Source: JAJYIW01 sp963781665 (GTDB lineage: Bacteria > Chloroflexota > Anaerolineae > Anaerolineales > Anaerolineaceae). From it: DNA of 64,000 nt. Location: assembly GCA_963781665.1 (NCBI GenBank), contig CAWAGA010000002.1, forward strand, positions 2,604,001 through 2,668,000. The letters are read 5' to 3'. Made by a program: the position numbers and the translations under genes. Shown here piece by piece: positions 55,924-64,000 of the stretch (positions are counted from its first letter, which is position 1; every line of letters starts with the position of its first letter). The notes below the pieces were generated by a model. That model saw only the letters and a program-made list of their open reading frames with translations. It made no database searches and was not told the origin of the DNA.

Positions 55924-57357
55924 TGTGCTGGCTACTTGAGTCATCCACCTGGATTTTTGATAGTCAAACAAGCTGAAGCGGTAACGAAAATGGAGTATCA
56001 TGCAGCTTTATCCTTATCTTTCTCCAAACTCAGGAGAGCATGATCTACTACATCTTCAATTGGAAATATTTTCTTTTTCAGTTTCAGCAAAAAATTAAAC
56101 AATGGGCTAAACCAGCCACACTATCCTTGATATCTGGCGTCATTTCAGATCTAACTCGCAGCCGTTCCGATCTTATTGTAGAGAATGCCCTTCTGTGCCA
56201 GCAACTTAATGTCCTTCATCGACATGTGAAATTACCCCAGTTGACCCGCAGTGAGCGGTTGCTTCTCGTGTTGCTCGCTCGTTTTACCGGTTCTGGAAAC
56301 AAACCCTTTACATTGTTCAACCAGATACATTGCTCCGCTGGCATCGGGATTTGTTACGCTTTTATTAGCGAATGAAATCAAAGCGTAAACAAAACAAGCC
56401 AAAGATCCCACCTGAAACGATCGATCTCATCCGCAAGATGGCAAACGAGAATCGCTTACGAGGTGCAGATTCGGTGTGAACCGCACAAGTTAGGTATCAA
56501 GGTGTGCAAACGAATTATCCTGAAATACTTACCAAAAGTTCGAGAAACACTGTCTTCTAGCCAGACCCGGGCGACTTTCGTGAAAAACCATGTTCAGGAC
56601 ATTTGGGCTTGTGATTTTACATGGTGAATAATTGGCTGTTTCGACCCTGGTATATCTTTGTGGTCATGGAAATGAAAAGGCGAAGTATAGCGCATACGGC
56701 CGTTACGACATCCCAGTCCGACGAATGGACCGCCCAGCAGCTGCGCGAAGCAACACCCTGGGGTCAGGGGCCAAAACACCTGATCCGTAATCGTGATAAG
56801 AAATATGGTTTCCAATTCCCGAGGGTTGCATCCGTTTCTGGGATAAACGAGCTAAAAACACCCGACCGGGCACCCCGAGCGAATAGTATTTGTGAGAGAA
56901 CTATGGGTAGCCTCAAAAGGGAATGTCAGGATCAGACACTTATTTTTCATGGCAAGCAGTTGCGTCGAGTAGTGAGAGAATATAGCGCATATTACAATCA
57001 CGATCGTCCTCATCAAGGGATAGGGCAAAGGATCCCAGCGTATTACGAGAGGGGGATATCTTCCTCAGGTGGGAAGATAATCTCCAGGGTGGCCCTTGGT
57101 GGTCTGTATCGGAGTTATTCTCGAACCTCGTAAAAGAGTTCTAAAAAAAAAGCAAGAAAGTTGAAAAAACTGCCAGGCAAGTCTGAAGGCGGACCTGTTC
57201 GCTTATCTAAGATCAGCCCAAGATAGTATAAAAATAGAGGAGGGAACGCAGTTTGTGAAGTTCTCATCTATTTTGGCTGGACAAAAATGATCCTTCAAAA
57301 ATATAATCACTTATTTTTATACCAAAAACGCCGCGGATGACTTAAGTAGCTATGACA
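55924..57357 (+). mobile_element. Integrase-core IS with 23-bp inverted ends, copy B
   Basis: Left end TGTGCTGGCTACTTGAGTC at 55924-55946 and right end, on the minus strand, TGTCATAGCTACTTAAGTC at 57335-57357 are imperfect inverted repeats, giving a 1434-base element. Left of it is the AIR synthase fragment, right of it the tail of an IS110. No clear target duplication. Copy A at 23776 has the same left end. Confidence 0.8.
56040..57133 (+). pseudogene. Transposase of IS copy B, frameshifted
   Basis: The integrase-core transposase reads LTRSRSDLIVENALLCQQLN, then breaks at the T-run of CGTTTTACCGG, and resumes with QTLYIVQPDTLLRWHRDLLR. The 3' half is continuous: FRPWYIFVVMEMKRRSIAHT, TAQQLREATPWGQGPKHLIR, CERTMGSLKRECQDQTLIFH (catalytic Glu), HDRPHQGIGQRIPAYYE. 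Better preserved than copy A but not functional as written. Confidence 0.75.
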
Positions 57358-57614
57358 AGAATGAAGAGCAGCAGATCAAGTACATGAAAAAGAGGGCCGC
57401 CAAACTCGGCTATCAATTGCTGCTTGTCCCGGTCTGAATAGGGACACTATCGAGGAAAGGCGTCCTCCCGGGAAAGACGCCTTGTTTGCGTTTAATATTC
57501 TGCTGCTCTTGGTAAAGATTTTCGCGCCGGAACCACTATTTTAGGTCCAACAAACTCCTGCTATGCTCCCACCCTTGCTCCAGTTAGCCCTCTTGACCGT
57601 CGGGTTTCTGAGAA
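57358..57614 (+). mobile_element. IS110 3' end remnant
   Basis: It reads the last residues of an IS110 transposase (EEQQIKYMKKRAAKLGYQLL) and its non-coding tail, nearly identical to 59861-60112 of the fuller IS110. The matching stops at TTTCTGAGAA in both, which marks the IS right end. It was probably the target into which IS copy B inserted, the rest being lost. Confidence 0.8.
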
Positions 57615-57635
57615 CCTTTGTTGAGCGGTTTTCAT

Positions 57636-58127
57636 TTAAATATCGAGGGGCTGCAGACCGTTCATACCGAGGATCAATGAGACTTCGCTGCCATGATGCA
57701 GATCGTGTTCCATCACATGGTAGATCACCCAACTACGCGATACATCGTACTGCTGACCATCCCATTCATCCGGGAAGGTCTTGGCACAATCGGCGGGCGT
57801 CCAGCGCTGCAAGCGAGATTCAATGAATGACCATGACTCGTCTAGCCCACGTACCAGTTCCACCGCACTGCGGTCTGGCGAATCACGTTGGCCCCACAGC
57901 ATGTACTCGCTCATCACGTCGTCAGCATCCTGTAGAGTGCCGCTGAACCACCCTACCCGAACCGAAATAACGTGCTGCACAATCTGCCCCAGCGGCCACA
58001 TACGCGGGGCAGGTTGCAGCAAGAGTTGCTCATTTGTCAGAGGGGCGATGCATTTTTGCAGCTTTCCGTTATAGCCTCGCCAGTTCTCATAAATCACATC
58101 TAATGTCGATCGCGTATCCTGTTTCAT
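57636..58127 (-). CDS. DinB-family (putative metal-dependent) protein
   Basis: 163 residues with the DinB four-helix pattern: QDTRSTLDVIYENWRGYNGK, WPLGQIVQHVISVRVGWFSG (first His) and SWVIYHVMEHDLHHGSEVSL (metal His residues). Members act in thiol-dependent reactions or are of unknown use. AAGGAGAAACAC before the ATG at 58127 selects this start. Lies between two IS110 pieces, minus strand. Confidence 0.83.
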   Translation of the reverse strand: MKQDTRSTLDVIYENWRGYNGKLQKCIAPLTNEQLLLQPAPRMWPLGQIVQHVISVRVGWFSGTLQDADDVMSEYMLWGQRDSPDRSAVELVRGLDESWSFIESRLQRWTPADCAKTFPDEWDGQQYDVSRSWVIYHVMEHDLHHGSEVSLILGMNGLQPLDI

Positions 58128-58157
58128 GTGTTTCTCCTTGAGGATCAATATCCTCAT

Positions 58158-58555
58158 TATAGCCTCATTGGAAGGTCGAGAGCGGGTTAACGATTTGCGT
58201 TACCCGCGTGTGGGTGGGTGTGGACAATGCTTGAGATGTAGAAAAAACTCGAAGCCAGCAAAATGCTTGTAAATCGCGCAGACTCCCACATGTCGGGTGC
58301 ACCATATAAAGATGGCGGGCCATCATTTTTCCCGAAAGAAACCGCCTAACATCACTGTATAGATGAAGTATACCTCCGAAATGGCAGGTCTGGAGGCCGT
58401 ACAAAGCATTGGAGACACGCACAGTCGCAGTCCCGCGGTGCACCTTGGTCGCCGGTCAAATTGATTTATCCACTGGCGGCGAGGGGGGAAAGACCCCGAT
58501 GAGAAAGCTAAAGCCTTGATTGACCGGGGCTTGCCCATGTCAAGAAAGGAGAAAA
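58158..58555 (+). ncRNA. Non-coding 5' region of IS110, possible bridge RNA
   Basis: About 400 bases between DinB and the IS110 transposase. It shows no protein signal and contains short inverted segments (for example AGGGGGGAAAGACCCC and TTGATTGACCGGGGC). In IS110-group elements the long non-coding left end encodes the bridge RNA that guides target and donor choice (established for IS621). The position here fits that, but loops were not matched to flanks. Confidence 0.35.
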
Positions 58556-59934
58556 AATGAGACAGAAAAGCAAGCGTACCAAAGGGATTGAGCAGGCTCA
58601 TCCGTTTGACGGGATGAGCAAAGTCAACCCGAATGCGGCAGGCATCGATATTGGAGCCGAAGAAATCGTAGTCTGTGTGGCAGCAAACGAGGCAACCCAA
58701 ATCGTGAGGGGGTTTGGCATCTACGGTTGATTTACAGGCGATTGGAGAGTGGCTGAAAAGCTACAAAATCAGAACAGTCGCCATGGAAAGTACGGGGGTT
58801 TACTGGATTCCACTGTTTGAAGAACTGGAACGGCAGGAATTTGAATGCCTTCTCATTAGTTCGCGCTCATTGAGACGAGTGGCGGGCAGGAAGAGCGATA
58901 TTACGGACGCGCAGTGGATTCAGACCCTGCACAATTATGGTTTGCTGGAAGGTTCATTCCGTCCGCAGTCAGACTTGGTGGCACTGCGGACACTGTTGCG
59001 GCATCGTGGACAGTTGGTGGAGCACCGTTCGCCGCACATTTTACATATGCAGAAGGCGCTGCTTCAAATGAACGTCCAGCTCTCGCAGGCAGTGACTGAT
59101 ATTACCGGGGTGACCGGCCAATTGATCATCCGAGCCATCCTATCTGGAGTGCGCGACCCGAAAATGCTGGCATCGTTGCGAGAGCCGGGATGTAAGAAGA
59201 GCGAAGAAGAAATTGGCAAGGCGCTGACCGGAACCTGGCGCGAAGAGCATCTTTTCATCTTGAAGCAATCGGTGGCAATATACGATTTCTACACCCAGCA
59301 AATCCTTGAATGTGACCAAGAGATCGAACGCATGTATGGGGAGACCCGTTCAGACTGGGACCAAGGCGAACTCCAACCCCTTTCGTCACGCAAGCGGAGC
59401 TCTCACAGCAAGAATGCACGCTATGATACTGAGAAAATTCGTAAGCATTTGAAACGTGTCAGTGGGGTGGACATCAGCCTGGTGGACGGGTTCGGCGTTT
59501 CGCTGGCGCAGACAGTGATCATGGAATGCGGGACGGATATGACGAAGTTCCCAACCGAGAAGCACTTCTGCTCATGGCTGGGAGTAGCACCCAAACACGA
59601 GATTTCAGGGAATAAGGTCTTGAAGAACACAACATTGAAAACGAAGAACCGGGCCGGGCAAGCCTTCCGCATGGCAGCCCAATCCGTTAAGCAGGCAGAG
59701 TGTCCCTTTGGCGTCTTATATCGACGATTGCGCGCCAGGTTGGGACCAGCTCAGGCAACGGTGGCAACAGCACATGCGATCGCGAGAGTGGTGTATCGGA
59801 TGTTGAAGTACAAGGTAGAGTATGACCCGCTGAGTATAAATGAGTACCCGAAGCAGTACGAAGAACAGCAGATCAAGTACATGAAAAAGCGGGCCGCTAA
59901 ACTCGGCTATCAATTATTGCCTGGCCCGGTCTGA
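58556..59934 (+). CDS. IS110-family transposase with one frameshift
   Basis: N-terminal RuvC-like (DEDD) part begins KVNPNAAGIDIGAEEIVVCV; after GFGIYG the frame breaks at about 58718 and continues TVDLQAIGEWLKSYKIRTVA, MESTGVYWIPLFEELERQEF, DITDAQWIQTLHNYGLLEGS. The C-terminal Transposase_20 domain reads GVDISLVDGFGVSLAQTVIM and FCSWLGVAPKHEISGNKVLK. Apart from the small break it is full length (about 460 codons). Ends GYQLLPGPV as does the remnant at 57358. Confidence 0.85.
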
Positions 59935-59953
59935 ATAGGGACACTATCGAGGA

Positions 59954-59980
59954 AAGGCGTCCTCCCGGGAAAGACGCCTT
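59954..59980 (+). terminator. Hairpin at the IS110 tail
   Basis: AAGGCGTC and GACGCCTT with an 11-base loop, then GTTTGCGTTT. It lies 20 bases after the transposase stop and occurs identically at 57457-57483. Terminator-like, with a weak T-run. Confidence 0.5.
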
Positions 59981-60148
59981 GTTTGCGTTTAATATTCTGC
60001 TGCTCTTGGTAAAGATTTTCGCGCCGGAACCACTATTTTAGGTCCAACAGACTCCTGCTATGCTCCCACCCTTGCTCCAGTTAGCCCTCTTGACCGTCGG
60101 GTTTCTGAGAAACGCTGTGTTGGGCGTGTTGTTGATTGACGAATTTTT

Positions 60149-61132
60149 TTATTGATGACCAATGATGTGATGTGGAACATATGGTTCTTCGAGATATGTA
60201 ATTTCATCTTGGGTCAACTTAACGGACAATGCGTTGACTGATTCTTCCAGATGCGAAATTTTCGTCGCTCCGACAATTGGCGCTGTCACTGGCTCTTTTT
60301 GTAATAACCAAGCAATGGCAATATGGGCGCGTGGAACTTCGTGTTTCTCGGCGAGTTCTGCAACCCGCGCTACAACCCGTTGGTCTGTTTCAGAAGTTGA
60401 ATCGTATTTACCTTTTGCAATCTGGTCTGTCTCAGAACGAAGTGTGGTTTCTGAAGACCAATCACGAGTCAATCTTCCTGATGCAAGTGGGCTGTATGGA
60501 ATTACTCCAATTTTTTCTTCACGACAAAGTGGCAACATCTCACGCTCTTCTTCACGATAAATGAGATTCAGATGATTTTGCATTGAAATGAAACGAGTCC
60601 AACCGTGCTTTTCAGAAACATATAATGCTTTTTGAAACTGCCACGCCCACATGGCAGATGCACCAATGTAACGCGCTTTGCCTGCGCGAACTATATCGTT
60701 TAATGCTTCCATCGTTTCTTCAATTGGTGTTTCATAATCCCAGCGATGGATTTGGTACAAATCCACATAGTCTGTTCCTAGCCGTTTCAGGCTGGCGTCA
60801 ATCTCGTTTAGGATTGCTTTACGGGAAAGTCCACCGCCATTTGGCTCTTCACGCATTTTGCCATGCAATTTGGTAGCAATGACCACTTCATCACGTCTGG
60901 CAAAATCTTTCAATGCACGTCCGAGAATCTCTTCACTTGCTCCTATAGAATAGACATTGGCGGTATCGAAGAAATTGATTCCTAATTCAAGAGCCTTTTT
61001 GATAATTGGACGACTATTTTCTTCGTTGAGGACCCATTTATGAATCCAACGTGTTGAATCACCGAAACCCATACAGCCAAGACAGATGCGCGAGACTTTC
61101 ATACCTGTTGAACCTAATCGAATGTAGTCCAT
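60149..61132 (-). CDS. Aldo/keto reductase
   Basis: 327 residues. NADPH-dependent reductase with a TIM barrel. The N-terminus YIRLGSTGMKVSRICLGCMG, FFDTANVYSIGASEEILGRA (catalytic Asp and Tyr), VIATKLHGK (catalytic Lys), DYVDLYQIHRWDYETPIEET (His) and C-terminal AIAWLLQKEPVTAPIVGATK (cofactor site) fit the yeast-type/YajO-like group. TGGAGAAAAGTA precedes the ATG at 61132. Stands alone between IS elements. Substrate unknown. Confidence 0.92.
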   Translation of the reverse strand: MDYIRLGSTGMKVSRICLGCMGFGDSTRWIHKWVLNEENSRPIIKKALELGINFFDTANVYSIGASEEILGRALKDFARRDEVVIATKLHGKMREEPNGGGLSRKAILNEIDASLKRLGTDYVDLYQIHRWDYETPIEETMEALNDIVRAGKARYIGASAMWAWQFQKALYVSEKHGWTRFISMQNHLNLIYREEEREMLPLCREEKIGVIPYSPLASGRLTRDWSSETTLRSETDQIAKGKYDSTSETDQRVVARVAELAEKHEVPRAHIAIAWLLQKEPVTAPIVGATKISHLEESVNALSVKLTQDEITYLEEPYVPHHIIGHQ

Positions 61133-61268
61133 TACTTTTCTCCATCGAATATATTTCAGTATGAATTTCTATGACCAAACGCCCAACGAGACTGTCGAAA
61201 AAGTGCCATCGAGCAGTCATGATCTGGTTATATACCCGAAATTCAAATCTGTGTCGTGGCCACCAGAA

Positions 61269-61446
61269 GCGATCCTTCCAAAAGAACGCTCATAGCGCCA
61301 CTCCATAGCGGTGGATCTTGCCGATATTGTGGACCAGAGCGAACAACCTCCATTGTATATCCACTTTCAATTTAGAGCGCAGGGTGAATCGATCCATGCG
61401 TTTTTGCACGCAGATATTGGCAAAGACCGGTTCAACGACACCTAAG
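61269..61446 (-). pseudogene. IS1182/IS5-like transposase C-terminal remnant
   Basis: The minus strand reads VVEPVFANICVQKRMDRFTL and KLKVDIQWRLFALVHNIGKI, the usual C-terminal pattern of IS1182-type transposases (G.VEPVFGNI ... K...QW.L.CLVHN..K). The 5' part is lost where IS21 begins at 61458. Confidence 0.7.
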
Positions 61447-61511
61447 CGCCGGACATCTGTCAACGACAATTAGATATTCCCATCAGCGACAATTAGAAAT
61501 GCCCATAACAG

Positions 61512-61536
61512 AAGGCATATAAACGTATGCCTTTTT
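61512..61536 (+). terminator. Intrinsic terminator at the IS21 edge
   Basis: AAGGCATA and TATGCCTT with a six-base loop, followed directly by TTT and C. The T-run (61532-61536) is on the plus strand, so it would stop transcription coming in from outside against istB and istA. It would shield the element from read-through. Confidence 0.72.
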
Positions 61537-61541
61537 CGATA

Positions 61542-61688
61542 GCCTGCTTCCGCCGGAGCCGTCCCGCTGCGCAGAAAAGGCCGCGGAGACGAGCACCGTC
61601 AAGGGGGGCAGTTTGGGTTTTCTCCCTTGACAGAGCGCAGTCGGAGCGGCATACTGCGCAAAGCGGGACGGCGGAGGCGGAAGCAGGC
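61542..61688. repeat. Long nested hairpin downstream of istB
   Basis: Arms of about 33-35 bases (GCCTGCTTCCGCC.. at 61542-61574 and ..GGCGGAAGCAGGC at 61654-61688) pair almost fully. Inside the loop GTCAAGGG (61598-61605) pairs with CCCTTGAC (61624-61631). The transcript would be a stable branched RNA; no protein signal. Confidence 0.75.
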
Positions 61689-61735
61689 GGCCTGCTTTTG
61701 CTGGTGAGTCCTGTGGCAGCATGGCAGGGGACATT

Positions 61736-62497
61736 TCAGGGGGTCTCCTGAAGACGTTTGGCAGCTTCATCGGCTCTGTGGCTGGACATCTCCTTTCCGA
61801 ATTCGACGATGATACTGTGGTGGACGACGCGGTCGATGGCAGCAGCGGTGGTCATGGGGTTTTTGAAGATTTGATCCCATTGGGAGAAAACCAGGTTGGA
61901 AGTAATGACCACACTGCGGCGTTCATATCGCTCGGCTAGCAAGGTAAAGAGGACTTCCATTTCTTCGGGGGATTGCTGAACATAACCGATATCATCCAGG
62001 ATGAGCACCTCGAAGCGGTCGAGGCGGCGTAGCTCATGTTCGAGGAGCAGGTCGCGTTTGGCGCGCAGCAGGCTATCCACCAGGCGGTAGGTCGGGGTGA
62101 AGAAGACACTGCGGCCGATGTTGACCAGTTCGTGGCCAACGGCGGCCACAAAGTGCGTTTTCCCACGGCCGGGTAAACCGAAGACCAACAGGTTGTCGGC
62201 GCGGTCCACGAACTCGCCGGTGCATAATTGGGGCAGCAGGCGACGAAGTCGCAAGGGAAGATACCCCTGGTCAAAGGTCGCCAGGGTCTTTTCGACCGGC
62301 AGATGGGCCGCATCCTGCAGGCGTTCGATGCGCCGTTGGCGACGACCTTCCATCTCCTGTTCGAGTAGTTCGCCCAAGAATTTTTCCGGCGACCAGTTTT
62401 CGTTGGTAGCGCTAGCCAGGAGTTCTTCAACCACCTGTACAGCGGTGGGCATGTGTAAGGTGCGCAAGTGCTCTCGAATGGTCTCAAGCGGAGACAT
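61736..62497 (-). CDS. istB: IstB, IS21 helper ATPase
   Basis: 253 residues. AAA+ ATPase that assembles on target DNA and stimulates IstA. Walker A GLPGRGKTHFVAAVG, Walker B FEVLILDDIGYVQQSPEEME, and arginine-finger region ATAAAIDRVVHHSIIVEFG. It overlaps istA by 14 bases, the usual IS21 arrangement. Intact. Confidence 0.93.
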   Translation of the reverse strand: MSPLETIREHLRTLHMPTAVQVVEELLASATNENWSPEKFLGELLEQEMEGRRQRRIERLQDAAHLPVEKTLATFDQGYLPLRLRRLLPQLCTGEFVDRADNLLVFGLPGRGKTHFVAAVGHELVNIGRSVFFTPTYRLVDSLLRAKRDLLLEHELRRLDRFEVLILDDIGYVQQSPEEMEVLFTLLAERYERRSVVITSNLVFSQWDQIFKNPMTTAAAIDRVVHHSIIVEFGKEMSSHRADEAAKRLQETP

Positions 62498-63995
62498 GGC
62501 GTGCCTCCGGGCTCAAGAATTGGTCATAGAGGGTCAGGTTGACAGGGTTGACTGGTAAGTCAGGGATCGCTGTTGGCGTCGGCTGAACTAATTCGGCCAC
62601 GGTTTGGTCATCCCAGTTCTGACCGGATGTCAAAAGCATCTCCAGCGCTGCAGCCACATCCGTCTCCAACCCGCCTGCCGCCAGTTTGAGGATCCGCAGA
62701 TAGGTCAGATCTGCTTTTCGGGCTGAATAACGTGCTTGGAGCGCCTCCCAGGCCTGGCGGAAGACCGCTCGCGGGAAAAGATCGTCTCGGTAGCGGTAAT
62801 TGCGAAATCCGCCCGGCTTGCGCAGCAAGCTGTCGATCACGTGGTGGTAGTTAATGCTGTAATGTTGCACTCCCGTCTGGCGGGGCAAGGTCTCCACCCG
62901 TTGGTTGGCATACCACACCTCAATCTGCCATTCGAACACCTTCACGGTCACTCGTTTGCTCTTCAAGCCGCTCGGTACGGTGTAGCCGTTCGAACCGACC
63001 CGCAAGATGCCATTCGAGCCGACCCGAACATTCAACTCCCGCACCTCAGGCCAGGGAGCTACCGTCAGGGGTTGCATCACGGCCAGCTCTTCGGCTAGCT
63101 TTACCCGACGCCGGGCATTACGTTGCTCCATGATCCCCCACAAAAACGCTTCGTAGGTTTCCAAACTCTCAAAATCCCGGCTGCCCCGCAACAGCAAATG
63201 CTGTACGACAGTGCGTTTGAACCCGCCGTTCGATGATTCGATGTCGCCGTTCTCATTGGGGCTGTTGACATGGATCGTGCGCGGCTCCATCCCAAAATGC
63301 GTCAGCAACTGCAAATATTCGGCGTTGAATCCACGCTCTTCCGGGCTCCGGTCACGTTGGTTGGGTCCCAAGTTGTGGGTGGCGGCCGTTGTATTATCGG
63401 TCTGGTGGATCTTGGGCACATGTCCCAGTTTCATCAAGGCGCTTTGCAGTCCCAACCGGATTGCCAGCAGTGATTCTGATTGCACCACGCGTCCCCATTC
63501 CCAATTTGAATAAGGCAGTACGCTATGGATAACCAGGTGTTCAAACGCTTCTCCCTGCAAACTGATCCCCAGATTATTCATCCAGGTCCCATCTGTTTGC
63601 AGTACTTCACCCGGCTGGTGCACCTGATCCAGGGTGAGGGTGGGGTTGCCATTCAATACCCGCCACTCGTTTACCCGACGTTGCAAGGTGCGCAACTGCC
63701 CTTCCTGGTATTTCTCCGGCTGCCGTTCGCACAACCATTCAAACAGCGTCTTGGCTTCCAATTCAGGCGCATCCTTCAACATCTTTTCCAGTTCGTCCCA
63801 TTCCGCTTCAAATGGGTCGGTCCGAGTGCGATAGCTCCGCGGCTGTTTCAGTTCACTCGGTAGTTTTCCCAACTGTTCATATTTCCTGACAGTCTTACAG
63901 CTGCTCAGGTTTGCCTTCGCAGCCGCTTGTTCTTGGGTATGCCCTTGGTTTCGTTCTCTCATGATAATCCTCACCTGGGCGTCGTTAGCTGTCAT
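62484..63995 (-). CDS. istA: IstA, IS21 transposase
   Basis: 503 residues. N-terminal helix-turn-helix (NQGHTQEQAAAKANLSSCKT), rve catalytic core with Asp in VLQTDGTWMNN and a second acidic region PRTIHVNSPNENGDIESSNG (catalytic Glu in DIESSN), then a beta-barrel C-terminal domain (SNGILRVGSNGYTVPSGLKS). Together with IstB it moves the element. The start at 63995 lies five bases from the window edge. No break seen, so the element may be active. Confidence 0.9.
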   Translation of the reverse strand: MTANDAQVRIIMRERNQGHTQEQAAAKANLSSCKTVRKYEQLGKLPSELKQPRSYRTRTDPFEAEWDELEKMLKDAPELEAKTLFEWLCERQPEKYQEGQLRTLQRRVNEWRVLNGNPTLTLDQVHQPGEVLQTDGTWMNNLGISLQGEAFEHLVIHSVLPYSNWEWGRVVQSESLLAIRLGLQSALMKLGHVPKIHQTDNTTAATHNLGPNQRDRSPEERGFNAEYLQLLTHFGMEPRTIHVNSPNENGDIESSNGGFKRTVVQHLLLRGSRDFESLETYEAFLWGIMEQRNARRRVKLAEELAVMQPLTVAPWPEVRELNVRVGSNGILRVGSNGYTVPSGLKSKRVTVKVFEWQIEVWYANQRVETLPRQTGVQHYSINYHHVIDSLLRKPGGFRNYRYRDDLFPRAVFRQAWEALQARYSARKADLTYLRILKLAAGGLETDVAAALEMLLTSGQNWDDQTVAELVQPTPTAIPDLPVNPVNLTLYDQFLSPEARHVSA

Positions 63996-64000
63996 GCACT

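Larger units (their letters stand above)
61458..64000 (-). mobile_element. IS21-family element, one end outside window
   Basis: TGTCAACGACAATTAG at 61458 starts the terminal region, with CGACAATTAG repeated 23 bases later at 61487, as IS21 ends carry repeated transposase sites. istB and istA follow on the minus strand. The other end lies beyond 64000. It interrupts the IS1182 remnant. Confidence 0.87.

Noticed and set aside
61527..61751. Plus-strand open frame near the IS21 end
   Set aside because: Generated by the long GC-rich hairpin; no family pattern or ribosome binding site.

Overview
The window looks like the chromosome of an anaerobic Chloroflexota bacterium (Anaerolineae-like). This is inferred from three things. 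Secreted beta-helix and Ig-like proteins end in FLPL-type tails. There is a large anaerobe-type set of iron-sulfur and metallocofactor genes. Molybdenum hydroxylase and Nramp genes sit beside many decaying insertion sequences. No rRNA or tRNA gene was found, so the assignment rests on protein content only.

Layout. 1-2030: surface-sugar genes on the minus strand (DegT aminotransferase, sugar nucleotidyltransferase, truncated epimerase), ending at a breakpoint with a glycosyltransferase remnant. 2267-16558: a WYL regulator, a complete type I-C cas operon (cas3-cas5-cas8c-cas7-cas4-cas1-cas2), a leader, and a CRISPR array of 81 repeats and 80 spacers. cas3 carries a one-base frameshift. The old end of the array runs straight into an IS630 transposase remnant. 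16560-33441: low-density accessory DNA with secreted proteins, a SnoaL-like protein, several DDE-type IS copies or remnants, a manganese block (DtxR/MntR regulator, Nramp transporter, Usp) and a dead cation-efflux gene.

33698-55920: a cofactor island. It opens with DUF5320 proteins, a PadR regulator and a 34-bp palindrome. A three-subunit molybdenum hydroxylase (FAD, 2Fe-2S and Mo subunits) follows, then an XRE-cupin regulator (broken), NifX-like proteins, a thioredoxin/CcdA-like membrane protein, small cupin, CGGC and flavin-binding proteins, a G3E-GTPase remnant and a DUF364 protein. A second, intact XRE-cupin regulator with a good promoter precedes the longest run of this island: ferredoxin, DUF5320, zinc ribbon, NifX-like, two MinD-type ATPases carrying ferredoxin domains, an Mrp carrier ATPase, a MIP18-like protein, an Mrp-IscU fusion, peptide deformylase (broken), DUF89, YggS (broken), radical SAM and AIR synthase (broken). 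Together these suggest iron-sulfur or metal-cofactor assembly, plausibly for the hydroxylase or another metalloenzyme. That link is inference. This cluster, and especially the Mrp-IscU fusion, is my best candidate for something not well described.

55924-64000: mobile DNA. An IS with 23-bp inverted ends sits between the AIR-synthase fragment and an IS110 tail. After it come a DinB-like gene, a nearly complete IS110 with a long non-coding 5' region, an aldo/keto reductase, an IS1182 remnant and most of an IS21 element (istA, istB).

A feature of the whole window is how many genes are broken by a single base: homopolymer indels in cas3, a cupin gene, the G3E gene and AIR synthase, and nonsense codons in the Ig-like protein, the XRE-cupin regulator and deformylase. 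This is either real decay or assembly error, and raw reads would decide.
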